A stretch of 64,000 bases of DNA from Propionibacteriaceae bacterium (lineage in GTDB: Bacteria > Actinomycetota > Actinomycetes > Propionibacteriales > Propionibacteriaceae): contig JAISJO010000091.1 in assembly GCA_031261485.1 (NCBI GenBank), positions 62,001 through 126,000 of the forward strand, written 5' to 3'. The position numbers were made by a program, and so were the translations under genes. The notes under the pieces are model-generated. The model was given only the letters and a program-made list of their open reading frames with translations. It was not told the origin of the DNA and searched no databases. Positions 49,067 to 57,734 of the stretch are shown here, piece after piece (position 1 is the first letter of the stretch; every line of letters starts with the position of its first letter).

Positions 49067-49815
49067 TTGGATTCGTACACCGGCCAGCCCGCGCCAGGGG
49101 ATGCGAGCCACGTCGCAGTGGAACGACGCAAGATAAAGTGTTTCTTGACTGTGCGCGCGACTTGGTATGTGCCGTACGAGTCGGCGATGCCGCCGATGGC
49201 TCCGCCCGCGATGGGAATACGGCGTCCGACGATGTCCACGACCCCTTTGCCCGTCGCCTCCTGGACGACGTGGCTCAAGACGCGCGAGGTCACGACCGCA
49301 TGCAGGCGGGCGTCGTGGATGGGGGATGTCGCCACAGCCAGGGGAGAAGTCGGCAGGAGTCCCCCTGCGATCTGGCGGTCCAACTCGCGGTCGCCGAGCA
49401 GGCACATGGCCAGTGCGGTTCGTACACGCGGGTCGTCCACGTCGTAGCCGTGCAGATGGGCGATACAGGCCGCCATCCGAGTTTGAGTGATTATGACACC
49501 AGCAATGTTCGCAGGTACACCCACAGCGGCGGACACGAGCCCGCCGATATTGGCGAGCACGCCCTGACTACCGGCGACTGCCACATGACCACGCACGATG
49601 GAGTCCACCGCCTTGGCGACGTCCTTCTTCTTGAGCAAGGTCTTCCCCGCGAGTTGCTTGGCTGAAGGAAACTTGCTCACGCCGTCGATGGCGAAATCCA
49701 TGAGGCGGATGAGGCCAGAGGAAAGGGCGGGCGCGGCGAATCTGGGCAGTTGGGTGATGGCCAAATCGGCAACGTATCCCGCTGCCTTCTGCGCTCCCTC
49801 GGGAATGGTCGGCAT
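49063..49815 (-). CDS. EcsC-family protein
   Basis: MPTIPEGAQKAAGYVADLAI...GLVSAAVGVPANIAGVIITQTRMAACIAHLHGYDVDDPRVRTALAMCLLGD. Confidence 0.85.
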   Translation of the reverse strand: MPTIPEGAQKAAGYVADLAITQLPRFAAPALSSGLIRLMDFAIDGVSKFPSAKQLAGKTLLKKKDVAKAVDSIVRGHVAVAGSQGVLANIGGLVSAAVGVPANIAGVIITQTRMAACIAHLHGYDVDDPRVRTALAMCLLGDRELDRQIAGGLLPTSPLAVATSPIHDARLHAVVTSRVLSHVVQEATGKGVVDIVGRRIPIAGGAIGGIADSYGTYQVARTVKKHFILRRSTATWLASPGAGWPVYESN

Positions 49816-49953
49816 GGAACCCCTTTCGTGGACCGCTTCCATTGTCCCACCCCGCGCCCAGACATAGGCACGGGGGTTCGCCCGGAGTACACCCTGAATC
49901 GTGCCGCTGGGGAAGTGCCAATTACTAGCTGCTCCAACCGTCGTCCAGCGCAC

Positions 49954-50112
49954 TGTGACTTCACGCAGCACAGGCTCCGCCGCGGGATCTACGCTTGTCA
50001 GATGGATTCTGTTCGGCGCTGTCGCGCCTACAACAAGCATCAATCGCCTCGGTCACGAAGCGAGTTTCGTTCCTCTCGGCTCAATCGCTTGTGCGACTAC
50101 GCGCAGAATGAC
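49954..50112. repeat. Near-full-length copy of the GTCATTCTGCGCGAAGTCGC repeat family (inverse orientation to 62692-62840)
   Basis: ggatctacgcttgtcagatggattctgttcggcgctgtcgcgcctacaacaagcatcaatcgcctcggtcacgaagcgag...gcgactacgcgcagaatgac. Confidence 0.85.
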
Positions 50113-50137
50113 GAAGACCGAGGCGCAGGGACCTCAC

Positions 50138-51490
50138 TTACATTGAGCGCAACTCATTGGGGACGCGGAACTCCATGGAGTCGTCACTCTCGGTCTCGCG
50201 CTCGCGGTGGAAACGCGACACCCAAGCCCGTTCCGACGGGCCCACGTACACCTGCCGAGGCCGGTATATCTTCGCGTCCTTGTTGTCGTAGATCTCTTTC
50301 CAGTTGGCAATCCACCCAGGCATGCGCCCGATAGCGAACAGCGCGGTGAACATCTCCATCGGAATGCCCAGCGCCGTCAAGATAATCCCGGAGTAAAAGT
50401 CGACATTCGGGTACAACTGCCGCGAGACGAAGTAATCATCATGAAGGGCCACTTCCTCCAATTGGAGAGCGATGTCGAGCCGCTCATCGTGAATCTCCAT
50501 CTTGGCCAACAGATCGTCGCACGCCTTCTTCAAGAGCGTGGCGCGAGGGTCATAGTGGCGGTACACCCTGTGGCCGAAACCCATGAGGCGAATGCCAGAA
50601 GACTTGTCCCTTATCTTGCTGACGTACTCCGAGACAGGAGTCTTCGAGGCTTGCAAGATATTCAGCATCTCGATGACGGCCTGGTTCGCGCCACCGTGGG
50701 ACTTGCCCCACAGCGCACACACCCCGGCGGCGACAGAGGCATACAAATTGGCCTGACCGGAAGCGACCATGCGCACAGTCGAGGTCGAGCAATTCTGTTC
50801 ATGGTCGGCGTGCAGCAGGAAGAACAGGTTGAGCGCTTGGGTGGCTTCGGCGGTGGGGACGTATTCGCGGTAAGGCCTCGAGAACATCATGTGCAGGAAG
50901 TTCTCGACGTATTTCAGGTCGTAGCGCGGGTAGATCAGGGACTCACCGATGCTGGACTTGTACGCCGCAGCCGCGATTGTGCGGACCTTGGAGATCAGCG
51001 AGCCCGAGACCCGCCAGAACTCTTCCTCATCGTCGATGGACAAACCCGGCAGGTCGTAGGACTGGAGGGCGTTGATCATGGCCGACAGGATCGACATGGG
51101 GTGTGCGTGGACGGGGAATCCGGCGAAGTGTCGGCGGAAGTCCTCTGGCAAGGCAGAATGCTCGGTCAGCAGGTCGGAAAAAGCCTTGCGTTTCTCTGGG
51201 CTGGGCAAGTCGCCGCTGATGAGCAACTGCGCGGTCTCGATGAAGGAACAGCGTTTGGCGATCTCCTCGATGTTGTACCCGCGATAGCGCAGGACGCCCT
51301 TCTCACCATCGATGAACGTGATGGCCGACTTGCAAGAACCCGTGTTCGTGTAGCCGTCGTCCAGCGTGATGTAGCCGGTATCCGAGCGCAGGCGCGAGAT
51401 GTCGAGTGCACGCTCGCCCTCAGTTCCGACGACCACCGGGAGGTAGGCCATTTGTCCACCGGGAAGAGACAGTGTCGCTGTGTCAGTCAT
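50138..51490 (-). CDS. gltA: Citrate synthase
   Basis: SAITFIDGEKGVLRYRGYNIEEIA; HPMSILSAMINALQSY; LWGKSHGGANQAVIEML; MGFGHRVYRHYDPRA. Confidence 0.96.
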   Translation of the reverse strand: MTDTATLSLPGGQMAYLPVVVGTEGERALDISRLRSDTGYITLDDGYTNTGSCKSAITFIDGEKGVLRYRGYNIEEIAKRCSFIETAQLLISGDLPSPEKRKAFSDLLTEHSALPEDFRRHFAGFPVHAHPMSILSAMINALQSYDLPGLSIDDEEEFWRVSGSLISKVRTIAAAAYKSSIGESLIYPRYDLKYVENFLHMMFSRPYREYVPTAEATQALNLFFLLHADHEQNCSTSTVRMVASGQANLYASVAAGVCALWGKSHGGANQAVIEMLNILQASKTPVSEYVSKIRDKSSGIRLMGFGHRVYRHYDPRATLLKKACDDLLAKMEIHDERLDIALQLEEVALHDDYFVSRQLYPNVDFYSGIILTALGIPMEMFTALFAIGRMPGWIANWKEIYDNKDAKIYRPRQVYVGPSERAWVSRFHRERETESDDSMEFRVPNELRSM

Positions 51491-51573
51491 CATTCCTCCT
51501 TTTCGGAGCTCTGGGTCATGAGACATCAGATAGACTGGTTATCTTAGCGTGCGAATCTGTGAAGGGAGTCGAA

Positions 51574-51885
51574 ATGAGCGATATGGACATGGCCTCCGAG
51601 GGAACATGGATGCTCCCGCCACCTCCGATTCCCCGAGATGACGAAGCCGAAACTGACCAGCCAGAGGCGGTCACTGACGAGGAAGCGTTCCTCGATTCCA
51701 TCGTGTCTCATGTCGATGACGATTCTTCCGAGATGGTGGCTTTGCGTGACAAAGTCAGCGCATGGTACTCCTCGTGCGACACGGGCACAGCGAAAGAAAC
51801 CCCCTCTGACAAGGTTAAACCCGGAAGCCAAGAAAACGACGAAGACTTACCTCTGGGCGGAATCGACACACCGAACCGCGGCTAG
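51574..51885 (+). CDS. Hypothetical acidic protein
   Basis: 103-aa ORF with ATG after a GGGAG-like RBS; no family recognised. Confidence 0.5.
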   Translation: MSDMDMASEGTWMLPPPPIPRDDEAETDQPEAVTDEEAFLDSIVSHVDDDSSEMVALRDKVSAWYSSCDTGTAKETPSDKVKPGSQENDEDLPLGGIDTPNRG

Positions 51886-51928
51886 TGGCCCACGCCCGAG
51901 TGTCTCGGAGGGTTGGACCGCAGGGGAC

Positions 51929-52684
51929 TTACCCTTTGCGCTGCTGGTGCGCGTACATCGCCGCGCCGACGATACCGGCCTGATTGCGCAATTGCGCAGG
52001 GACAATGGGGGTGCGCAGGTCGAGGAAGGGCAGGAACTTCTCCGACGACTTGGAAATGCCACCTCCGACAACGAACAGGTCTGGGGAGAACAAGAACTCC
52101 AGAGTGGAGTAATACGTCTGAAGGCGCTTGATGTAGGCGTTCCAACTCAGGTCCTCGGCGGTGCGGATGGATGCGGCGGCACGTTTTTCAGCGGCCATTC
52201 CGTCGATTTCGATGTGCCCGAGTTCGGAGTTGGGCACGAGGATTCCGTTGTAAATGAGTGCAGAACCAATGCCCGTTCCCAGCGTGGTGACGATGACGAG
52301 ACCAGGTTGCCCCTGCGCTGCGCCGTAGTACGTTTCCGCTAGTCCGGCCGCATCGGCGTCGTTGAGAAGAGTGATCGGACGACCGCAGGCGTCGGAGACG
52401 ATGTCCTGAGCGGGCGCGTTGATCCATTTCTTGTCGATATTCGCCGCCGAACGGGTCACACCATTGTGGACGACGGCCGGAACGGTCACCCCCACCGCGA
52501 CATCGCTGGGCAGGTCGAAGGAGTCAAGCACGTCGCGCACAGTCTTGGCGACAGCAGAAGGTGTTGCCGGTTGTGGAGTAGGGATACGAACGCGAGCGGC
52601 GGTACTTTCGCCCGTCGCGATATCCACAGGCGCGCCCTTGACGCCCGACCCACCAATGTCAATACCGAAAGCCAAATCAGTCAT
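51929..52684 (-). CDS. ppgK: Polyphosphate glucokinase (ROK family)
   Basis: [55 protein letters not shown]. Confidence 0.92.
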   Translation of the reverse strand: MTDLAFGIDIGGSGVKGAPVDIATGESTAARVRIPTPQPATPSAVAKTVRDVLDSFDLPSDVAVGVTVPAVVHNGVTRSAANIDKKWINAPAQDIVSDACGRPITLLNDADAAGLAETYYGAAQGQPGLVIVTTLGTGIGSALIYNGILVPNSELGHIEIDGMAAEKRAAASIRTAEDLSWNAYIKRLQTYYSTLEFLFSPDLFVVGGGISKSSEKFLPFLDLRTPIVPAQLRNQAGIVGAAMYAHQQRKG

Positions 52685-52801
52685 GAGGAAAAGACTATCG
52701 CGTACCAGGCGGTGTTGGGGGCGGGTTCTTTGTCGCACCAACATGCCCAAGCGTTAGGCGCGACCGAGAGTGATTGGCGACACCACTAGAATTAGTCTGT
52801 T

Positions 52802-55800
52802 ATGACCGAAAGTAATTCCCAGGCGGAGGCCTCCACCTCCGCACAGTCGCCCACTTCCACGCCGCCCTCTGCGGACAAACCGCACTTCGAGCCGACCTTT
52901 GCCGTTGTGCCTCCGCAGATCGACCTGCCCGCGATGGAGCACGACATTCTCGCCCTGTGGGCGAAGACGGACCCGTTCGGGCGCTCGGTGGATCGACCCG
53001 GTGCGCCGACATGGACCTTCTACGAGGGGCCGCCGACAGCCAACGGGATGCCGGGCACCCACCACATTGAGTCGCGCGCTTTCAAGGATGTCTTCCCCCG
53101 TTTCAAGACCATGCAGGGGTATTTGGTGCCACGCAAGGCTGGCTGGGATTGCCACGGCCTGCCCGTCGAATTGGCGGTTGAGAAGGAGTTGGGCTTCAAC
53201 GGCAAGCCCGACATCGAGAGGTACGGCATCCGCGAGTTCAACGAGAAGTGCCGTGAGTCGGTAAGTCGATATGTCGATATGTGGAAAGAACTCACCACGC
53301 GGATGGGCTTCTGGGTCAACCTGGACGAGGCTTACCAGACGATGTCCACACCCTATGTCCAGTCGGTGTGGTGGGCGCTCAAGACGATTCACTCCAAGGG
53401 CCTTCTCGTCGAGGACTATCGCGTCGCGCCTTATTGCCCGCGTTGTGGGACGACATTGAGCGACCATGAGCTGTCCCAGGGGTACCAAGACGACCCGGTG
53501 ACGACGGTGTACGTCCGACTCCCGCTGACCGACGGCCCGTGGGCTGGCAAGGCGTCCCTGCTCGTGTGGACTACGACGCCATGGACCCTCATCTCCAACA
53601 CAGCGGCTGCGGTCAATCCAGAGGTAACCTATGTTGCCGCCAGCAATGGCGAAGAAACCCTCATCGTTGCCGAATCACTCAAAGACAGCGTTTTGGGCGA
53701 AGAGTATGTCGCCGGGGAAACCATGCTCGGGCGCGATATGGAAAAGTGGCATTACTCTCGCCCCTTCGACGTCGTGGACATGCCTACCGATGCGAATTAC
53801 ATCATCTTGGGCGACTTCGTCACCACGGATGATGGAACTGGTCTTGTCCATGAGGCTCCTGCATTCGGCGAAATCGACATGATCGCCTGCCGCGCGTACG
53901 GGCTGCCCTTCGTCAACCCGATTCTTCCCGATGGCACCTTCGAGGCTGGATTGTCCCTTATCGGAGGCGAGTTCTTCCAAAGTGCTGACAAGACGATCCT
54001 GGACGACCTCAAAGCTCGCGGCCTGTGTTTCAGAACTGCTGACATCACCCACCAATACCCGCATTGCTGGCGTTGCGACACAGCGCTCATTTACTATGCA
54101 CAACCGAGTTGGTACATCCGCACAACCGCCATCAAAGACGAACTCCTGCGTGAGAATGAGGCGACCAACTGGTACCCGGACCACATCAAGCATGGCCGCT
54201 ATGGCAACTGGCTGGAAAACAATGTGGACTGGGCCTTGTCTCGCAAGCGCTACTGGGGCACGCCGCTGCCCATCTGGCGTTGCGAGGATGGCCATCAGGT
54301 CTGTGTCGGCTCGCTGGAGGAATTGTCCGAACTGACGGGTATCGACCAGTCGGGCCTCGACCCGCACCGCCCGTACGTGGACGAGGTGATGTTCGCCTGC
54401 CCGACGTGCGGCAAGGACTCGTGGCGCGTTCCCGAGGTCATCGACGCCTGGTTCGACTCCGGGTCCATGCCCTTCGCACAGTGGGGGTACCCCTGGGCCG
54501 ATGGCAGCAAAGAGCAACTTGACAAGGCATTTCCCGCAGACTTCATCTGCGAGGCCTTGGACCAGACACGCGGGTGGTTCTACTCGCTGATGGCCGTCTC
54601 GACCCTTGCGTTCGACCAGAACTCCTACCGCAATGTTCTGTGCCTCGGGCATATTCTTGCCGAGGACGGCAGGAAGATGAGCAAGCACTTGGGCAATATC
54701 CTGGAGCCCATTCCGCTGCTCGACCAGCACGGCGCAGACGCTGTGCGGTGGTTCATGCTGGCTGGCGGCTCGCCCTGGAGTTCGCGGCGCGTGGGCCATG
54801 GGACCATCCAGGAGACGGTCCGCAAGGTCTTCCTGACCTACTGGAACTCGGTCAGTTTCCATGTTCTGTACGCTCGGGCCAACGATTGGCTCCCTGGCCG
54901 CCCGCCCGCTCTGGAAGAGCGCCACATCTTGGACCGCTGGCTCGTTTCCCGCACTCAGATCCTCGTTCGTGATGTGACTGAGGCGCTGGAGGGGTTCGAC
55001 ACTTTGCGCGCGGGCACGCTCATCACCGAGTTCGTGGATGAGTTGAGCAATTGGTACGTGCGTCGGTCGCGTCGCCGCTTCTGGAATGGGGACAATTCGG
55101 CCCTGTCCACGCTGCACGAGACGCTGAACGTCCTGACCCGCCTCATGGCGCCGATGGCCCCCTTCATCACGGAGAGAGTGTGGCAGGACCTCTTCGTTTC
55201 GACGAGTGAGTGCCCTGATTCTGTGCATCTGACCGAATGGCCGACCCACGACCCGGCTCTCATTGACGACTCCCTCGACTCCGCCATGGCGCTCACTCGC
55301 TCCGTCGTGGAATTGGGCCGCTCGGCCCGAGCCGAAGCGAGTATGAAGATTCGTCAGCCCTTGTCACGCGCCCTGATCTCCTCGTCGGCGCTCTCGCGGT
55401 TGGATGAGGAATTGCTGGGCGAGATTCGTGCTGAGTTGAACGTGGAAGCCGTCGAGTCCTTCGCCGATGCGGGCGACTTGGTCGATTACACAGTCAAGGG
55501 TAACTTCCGCGCGCTGGGCAAGAGATTCGGAAAGCAGACTGCTGAGGTGGCTGCTGCCATCGCCGCTGCTGACCCCATCTGGGTGGCCAACGAGATTCGT
55601 GAGAACGGGCAGATTACTCTGAATGTTGCCCCAGAATCTGGCGACTCCGGTGGCCTCGTCATTACTGCTGAGGAAGTCCTCATCACCGAGCGCCCGCGCG
55701 AAGGCTGGGCCGTCGTCGGTGAACAGGGAGAGACGGTCGCTTTGGACCTGACGTTGACCCCCGATCTGGTCCGCAAGGGGTGGGTCCGCGAGGTTGTACG

Positions 55801-56017
55801 TGGGGTACAGGAGTTGCGCAAGACCTCAGGGTTGGACGTGTCCGACCGTATCCGCTTGTCATGGTCCGCTTGTGGCGACCTTGCCGAAGCGATACGTGAA
55901 GGAGCGGATTCCATTGCCGCTGAAGTGTTGGCTGTGGAAATGACCGAAGGGGTGGTGGACTCCAAGTGGACCACCGACCCCGATCTTGGTGCGTCTTACG
56001 CCCTAGTCAAGGCGTAA
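52802..56017 (+). CDS. ileS: Isoleucyl-tRNA synthetase
   Basis: YEGPPTANGMPGTHHIESR (HIGH region) and DGRKMSKHLGN (KMSKS); 1071 aa. Confidence 0.98.
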   Translation: MTESNSQAEASTSAQSPTSTPPSADKPHFEPTFAVVPPQIDLPAMEHDILALWAKTDPFGRSVDRPGAPTWTFYEGPPTANGMPGTHHIESRAFKDVFPRFKTMQGYLVPRKAGWDCHGLPVELAVEKELGFNGKPDIERYGIREFNEKCRESVSRYVDMWKELTTRMGFWVNLDEAYQTMSTPYVQSVWWALKTIHSKGLLVEDYRVAPYCPRCGTTLSDHELSQGYQDDPVTTVYVRLPLTDGPWAGKASLLVWTTTPWTLISNTAAAVNPEVTYVAASNGEETLIVAESLKDSVLGEEYVAGETMLGRDMEKWHYSRPFDVVDMPTDANYIILGDFVTTDDGTGLVHEAPAFGEIDMIACRAYGLPFVNPILPDGTFEAGLSLIGGEFFQSADKTILDDLKARGLCFRTADITHQYPHCWRCDTALIYYAQPSWYIRTTAIKDELLRENEATNWYPDHIKHGRYGNWLENNVDWALSRKRYWGTPLPIWRCEDGHQVCVGSLEELSELTGIDQSGLDPHRPYVDEVMFACPTCGKDSWRVPEVIDAWFDSGSMPFAQWGYPWADGSKEQLDKAFPADFICEALDQTRGWFYSLMAVSTLAFDQNSYRNVLCLGHILAEDGRKMSKHLGNILEPIPLLDQHGADAVRWFMLAGGSPWSSRRVGHGTIQETVRKVFLTYWNSVSFHVLYARANDWLPGRPPALEERHILDRWLVSRTQILVRDVTEALEGFDTLRAGTLITEFVDELSNWYVRRSRRRFWNGDNSALSTLHETLNVLTRLMAPMAPFITERVWQDLFVSTSECPDSVHLTEWPTHDPALIDDSLDSAMALTRSVVELGRSARAEASMKIRQPLSRALISSSALSRLDEELLGEIRAELNVEAVESFADAGDLVDYTVKGNFRALGKRFGKQTAEVAAAIAAADPIWVANEIRENGQITLNVAPESGDSGGLVITAEEVLITERPREGWAVVGEQGETVALDLTLTPDLVRKGWVREVVRGVQELRKTSGLDVSDRIRLSWSACGDLAEAIREGADSIAAEVLAVEMTEGVVDSKWTTDPDLGASYALVKA

Positions 56018-56037
56018 GACGCTGACCAACGCGGTCC

Positions 56038-56556
56038 TTAGTCTGCTTTGTCCTTCTTTTCGAGGATGCGAGCGATACCCAGGACTACGTACATCGTGAC
56101 AAGGCCAATGACCAATGCCTCGATAAGGTTGAACAGGAAGCTGAAGAAAGTCCCCGCACTGAAATACCTGTAGGACCCGATGAGCCCGATGATGAAGCTG
56201 ATCAGAGATATGGCAGGGGGAACGATGAGCCCGATAAGCGCGAGCACCTTAGCTTTGGGCAGCCAGAAGTCCAAGTCGAGAATGCCAGGGCCTGCGGGAA
56301 CGGGAGGAACAGCAGGAGCGTATTGCTGAGGCACCCCTGGATAAGGCTGCTGGGGCTGAGGTGTGTACCCAGGATAGGGCTGCTGAGGAACAACGCCTGG
56401 CTGTGCGCCGGGATACTGAGCGGGCGGAATGGGCTGACCAGGCTGTTGCACAGGGCCATAAGCCTGCGGCTGAGGCACCTGCACCTGCGGCTGCTGGGGA
56501 GGCAGCGGAATCGGGGGGAACGAGTTCTCCTGGGCAGGATCTACGGGCTGGGACAT
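56038..56556 (-). CDS. Pro/Gln-rich N-terminus membrane protein
   Basis: PQQPQVQVPQPQAYGPVQQPGQP... followed by two TM segments. Confidence 0.7.
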   Translation of the reverse strand: MSQPVDPAQENSFPPIPLPPQQPQVQVPQPQAYGPVQQPGQPIPPAQYPGAQPGVVPQQPYPGYTPQPQQPYPGVPQQYAPAVPPVPAGPGILDLDFWLPKAKVLALIGLIVPPAISLISFIIGLIGSYRYFSAGTFFSFLFNLIEALVIGLVTMYVVLGIARILEKKDKAD

Positions 56557-56770
56557 GATGACTCCTCGTTACTTACGAGCCGGCCCTTGTGGCAAGCTCT
56601 CGGTCGGCTGTCGGCGGACAGCGAAACTTCTTTCAGACCTCCAGTGTAGGGGGTATCAGTGGCCACGATAAGGAGGACGCTCATTCCTCGTCATGACGAG
56701 GCAAAATGGCACCGGGTCATACATGGCTGCCGTCGGCTTGTCCAGGGCAGATTTCGCTGCTTCACTATAA

Positions 56771-57583
56771 TCATTCATTCTTTGGCAGAGGCAAGACAGC
56801 CCGGACTCGGAAGCCTTCTTCATATGGCCCGGCGGTCAGTGTTGCTCCGACCGTTGCCGCTCTCTCTTTCATGGAGATGAGACCCTGGCCGAGGCCCGAT
56901 TCGTTCTTGGTCTCTTTTCGTCCGTCGGCGTCTGTTATTGTCAGGACCACATCACCGGCTCGCCAGTTCTCAATGAGGGTAACTCGCGCGCCCTCGCCTG
57001 CGTGCTTCATGGCATTGGTCAATGCTTCCTGCGCTATTCGGTACAAGGCCAGCCCGACCCCAGAAGGAAGGGAACGAGGCTCCCCCAGGCGCACCAAATA
57101 GGCGTCGAGGCCCGACGTGCGAGCCCGTTTCACCAAGTCATCCAGCGAACTCTCGTCGGGCACGGGGGTGAGGACCGCGGAATCGGCATCGGGTTTGAGC
57201 ATGCCCAATACCCTCTTCGTCTCGTCCACCGCCGTACGTCCTGTGTCGGCAATCGTGGCGAAGGTTCGCCGCGCCGCATCCGGGTCTGACACCACGTACG
57301 TCCCACCGTCGGCTTGGGCGATCATGATGGCTAATGAATGAGCAATGATATCGTGCATCTCGCGCAGGATTCGTGCGCGTTCGGCAGTCACCGCCCGCTG
57401 GATGATGGCTTCACGTTCCGCGCGATGTACTTCTTCGCGTATGCCAATGTAGGACTTTCTTTTCCGCGCCTGAAAGACGATGACGCCCACGGCAATGGCC
57501 AAGCACACGCTCAGGGCGATGATGATCCAAGAGTTCCGAGTGAACATCACCGCTGCTTCCCCACAAGACTCACCACTCGGCAT
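56771..57583 (-). CDS. NarL-type sensor histidine kinase (HisKA_3)
   Basis: ERARILREMHDIIAHSLAIMIAQADGG; ALYRIAQEALTNAMKHA; GLGQGLISMKERAATVGATL. Confidence 0.93.
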   Translation of the reverse strand: MPSGESCGEAAVMFTRNSWIIIALSVCLAIAVGVIVFQARKRKSYIGIREEVHRAEREAIIQRAVTAERARILREMHDIIAHSLAIMIAQADGGTYVVSDPDAARRTFATIADTGRTAVDETKRVLGMLKPDADSAVLTPVPDESSLDDLVKRARTSGLDAYLVRLGEPRSLPSGVGLALYRIAQEALTNAMKHAGEGARVTLIENWRAGDVVLTITDADGRKETKNESGLGQGLISMKERAATVGATLTAGPYEEGFRVRAVLPLPKNE

Positions 57584-57680
57584 ATGTCATCCTGCGCGAC
57601 GTCGCAGGACCCAGAATCCGTACCTGTCGAATGGATTCTGCGACGGAGCCTGTGCTGCGCGAAGTCGCACTGCGCACAAC
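57584..57680. repeat. Diverged copy of the GTCATTCTGCGCGAAGTCGC repeat family
   Basis: gtcatcctgcgcgacgtcgcaggacccagaatccgtacctgtcgaatggattctgcgacgg...ctgcgcgaagtcgcac. Confidence 0.65.
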
Positions 57681-57734
57681 GACGACCACGAGGCATCGGC
57701 GCCCCCTCGACTCGCCGCCCACGCAGGTCACCCA

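Noticed and set aside
52685-52801. Possible T-box leader upstream of ileS
   Set aside because: Only 117 bp between ppgK and ileS starts and no T-box core (TGGTACCGCG) or terminator/antiterminator seen.
53675-55249. 524-aa minus-strand ORF
   Set aside because: Antisense shadow of ileS.
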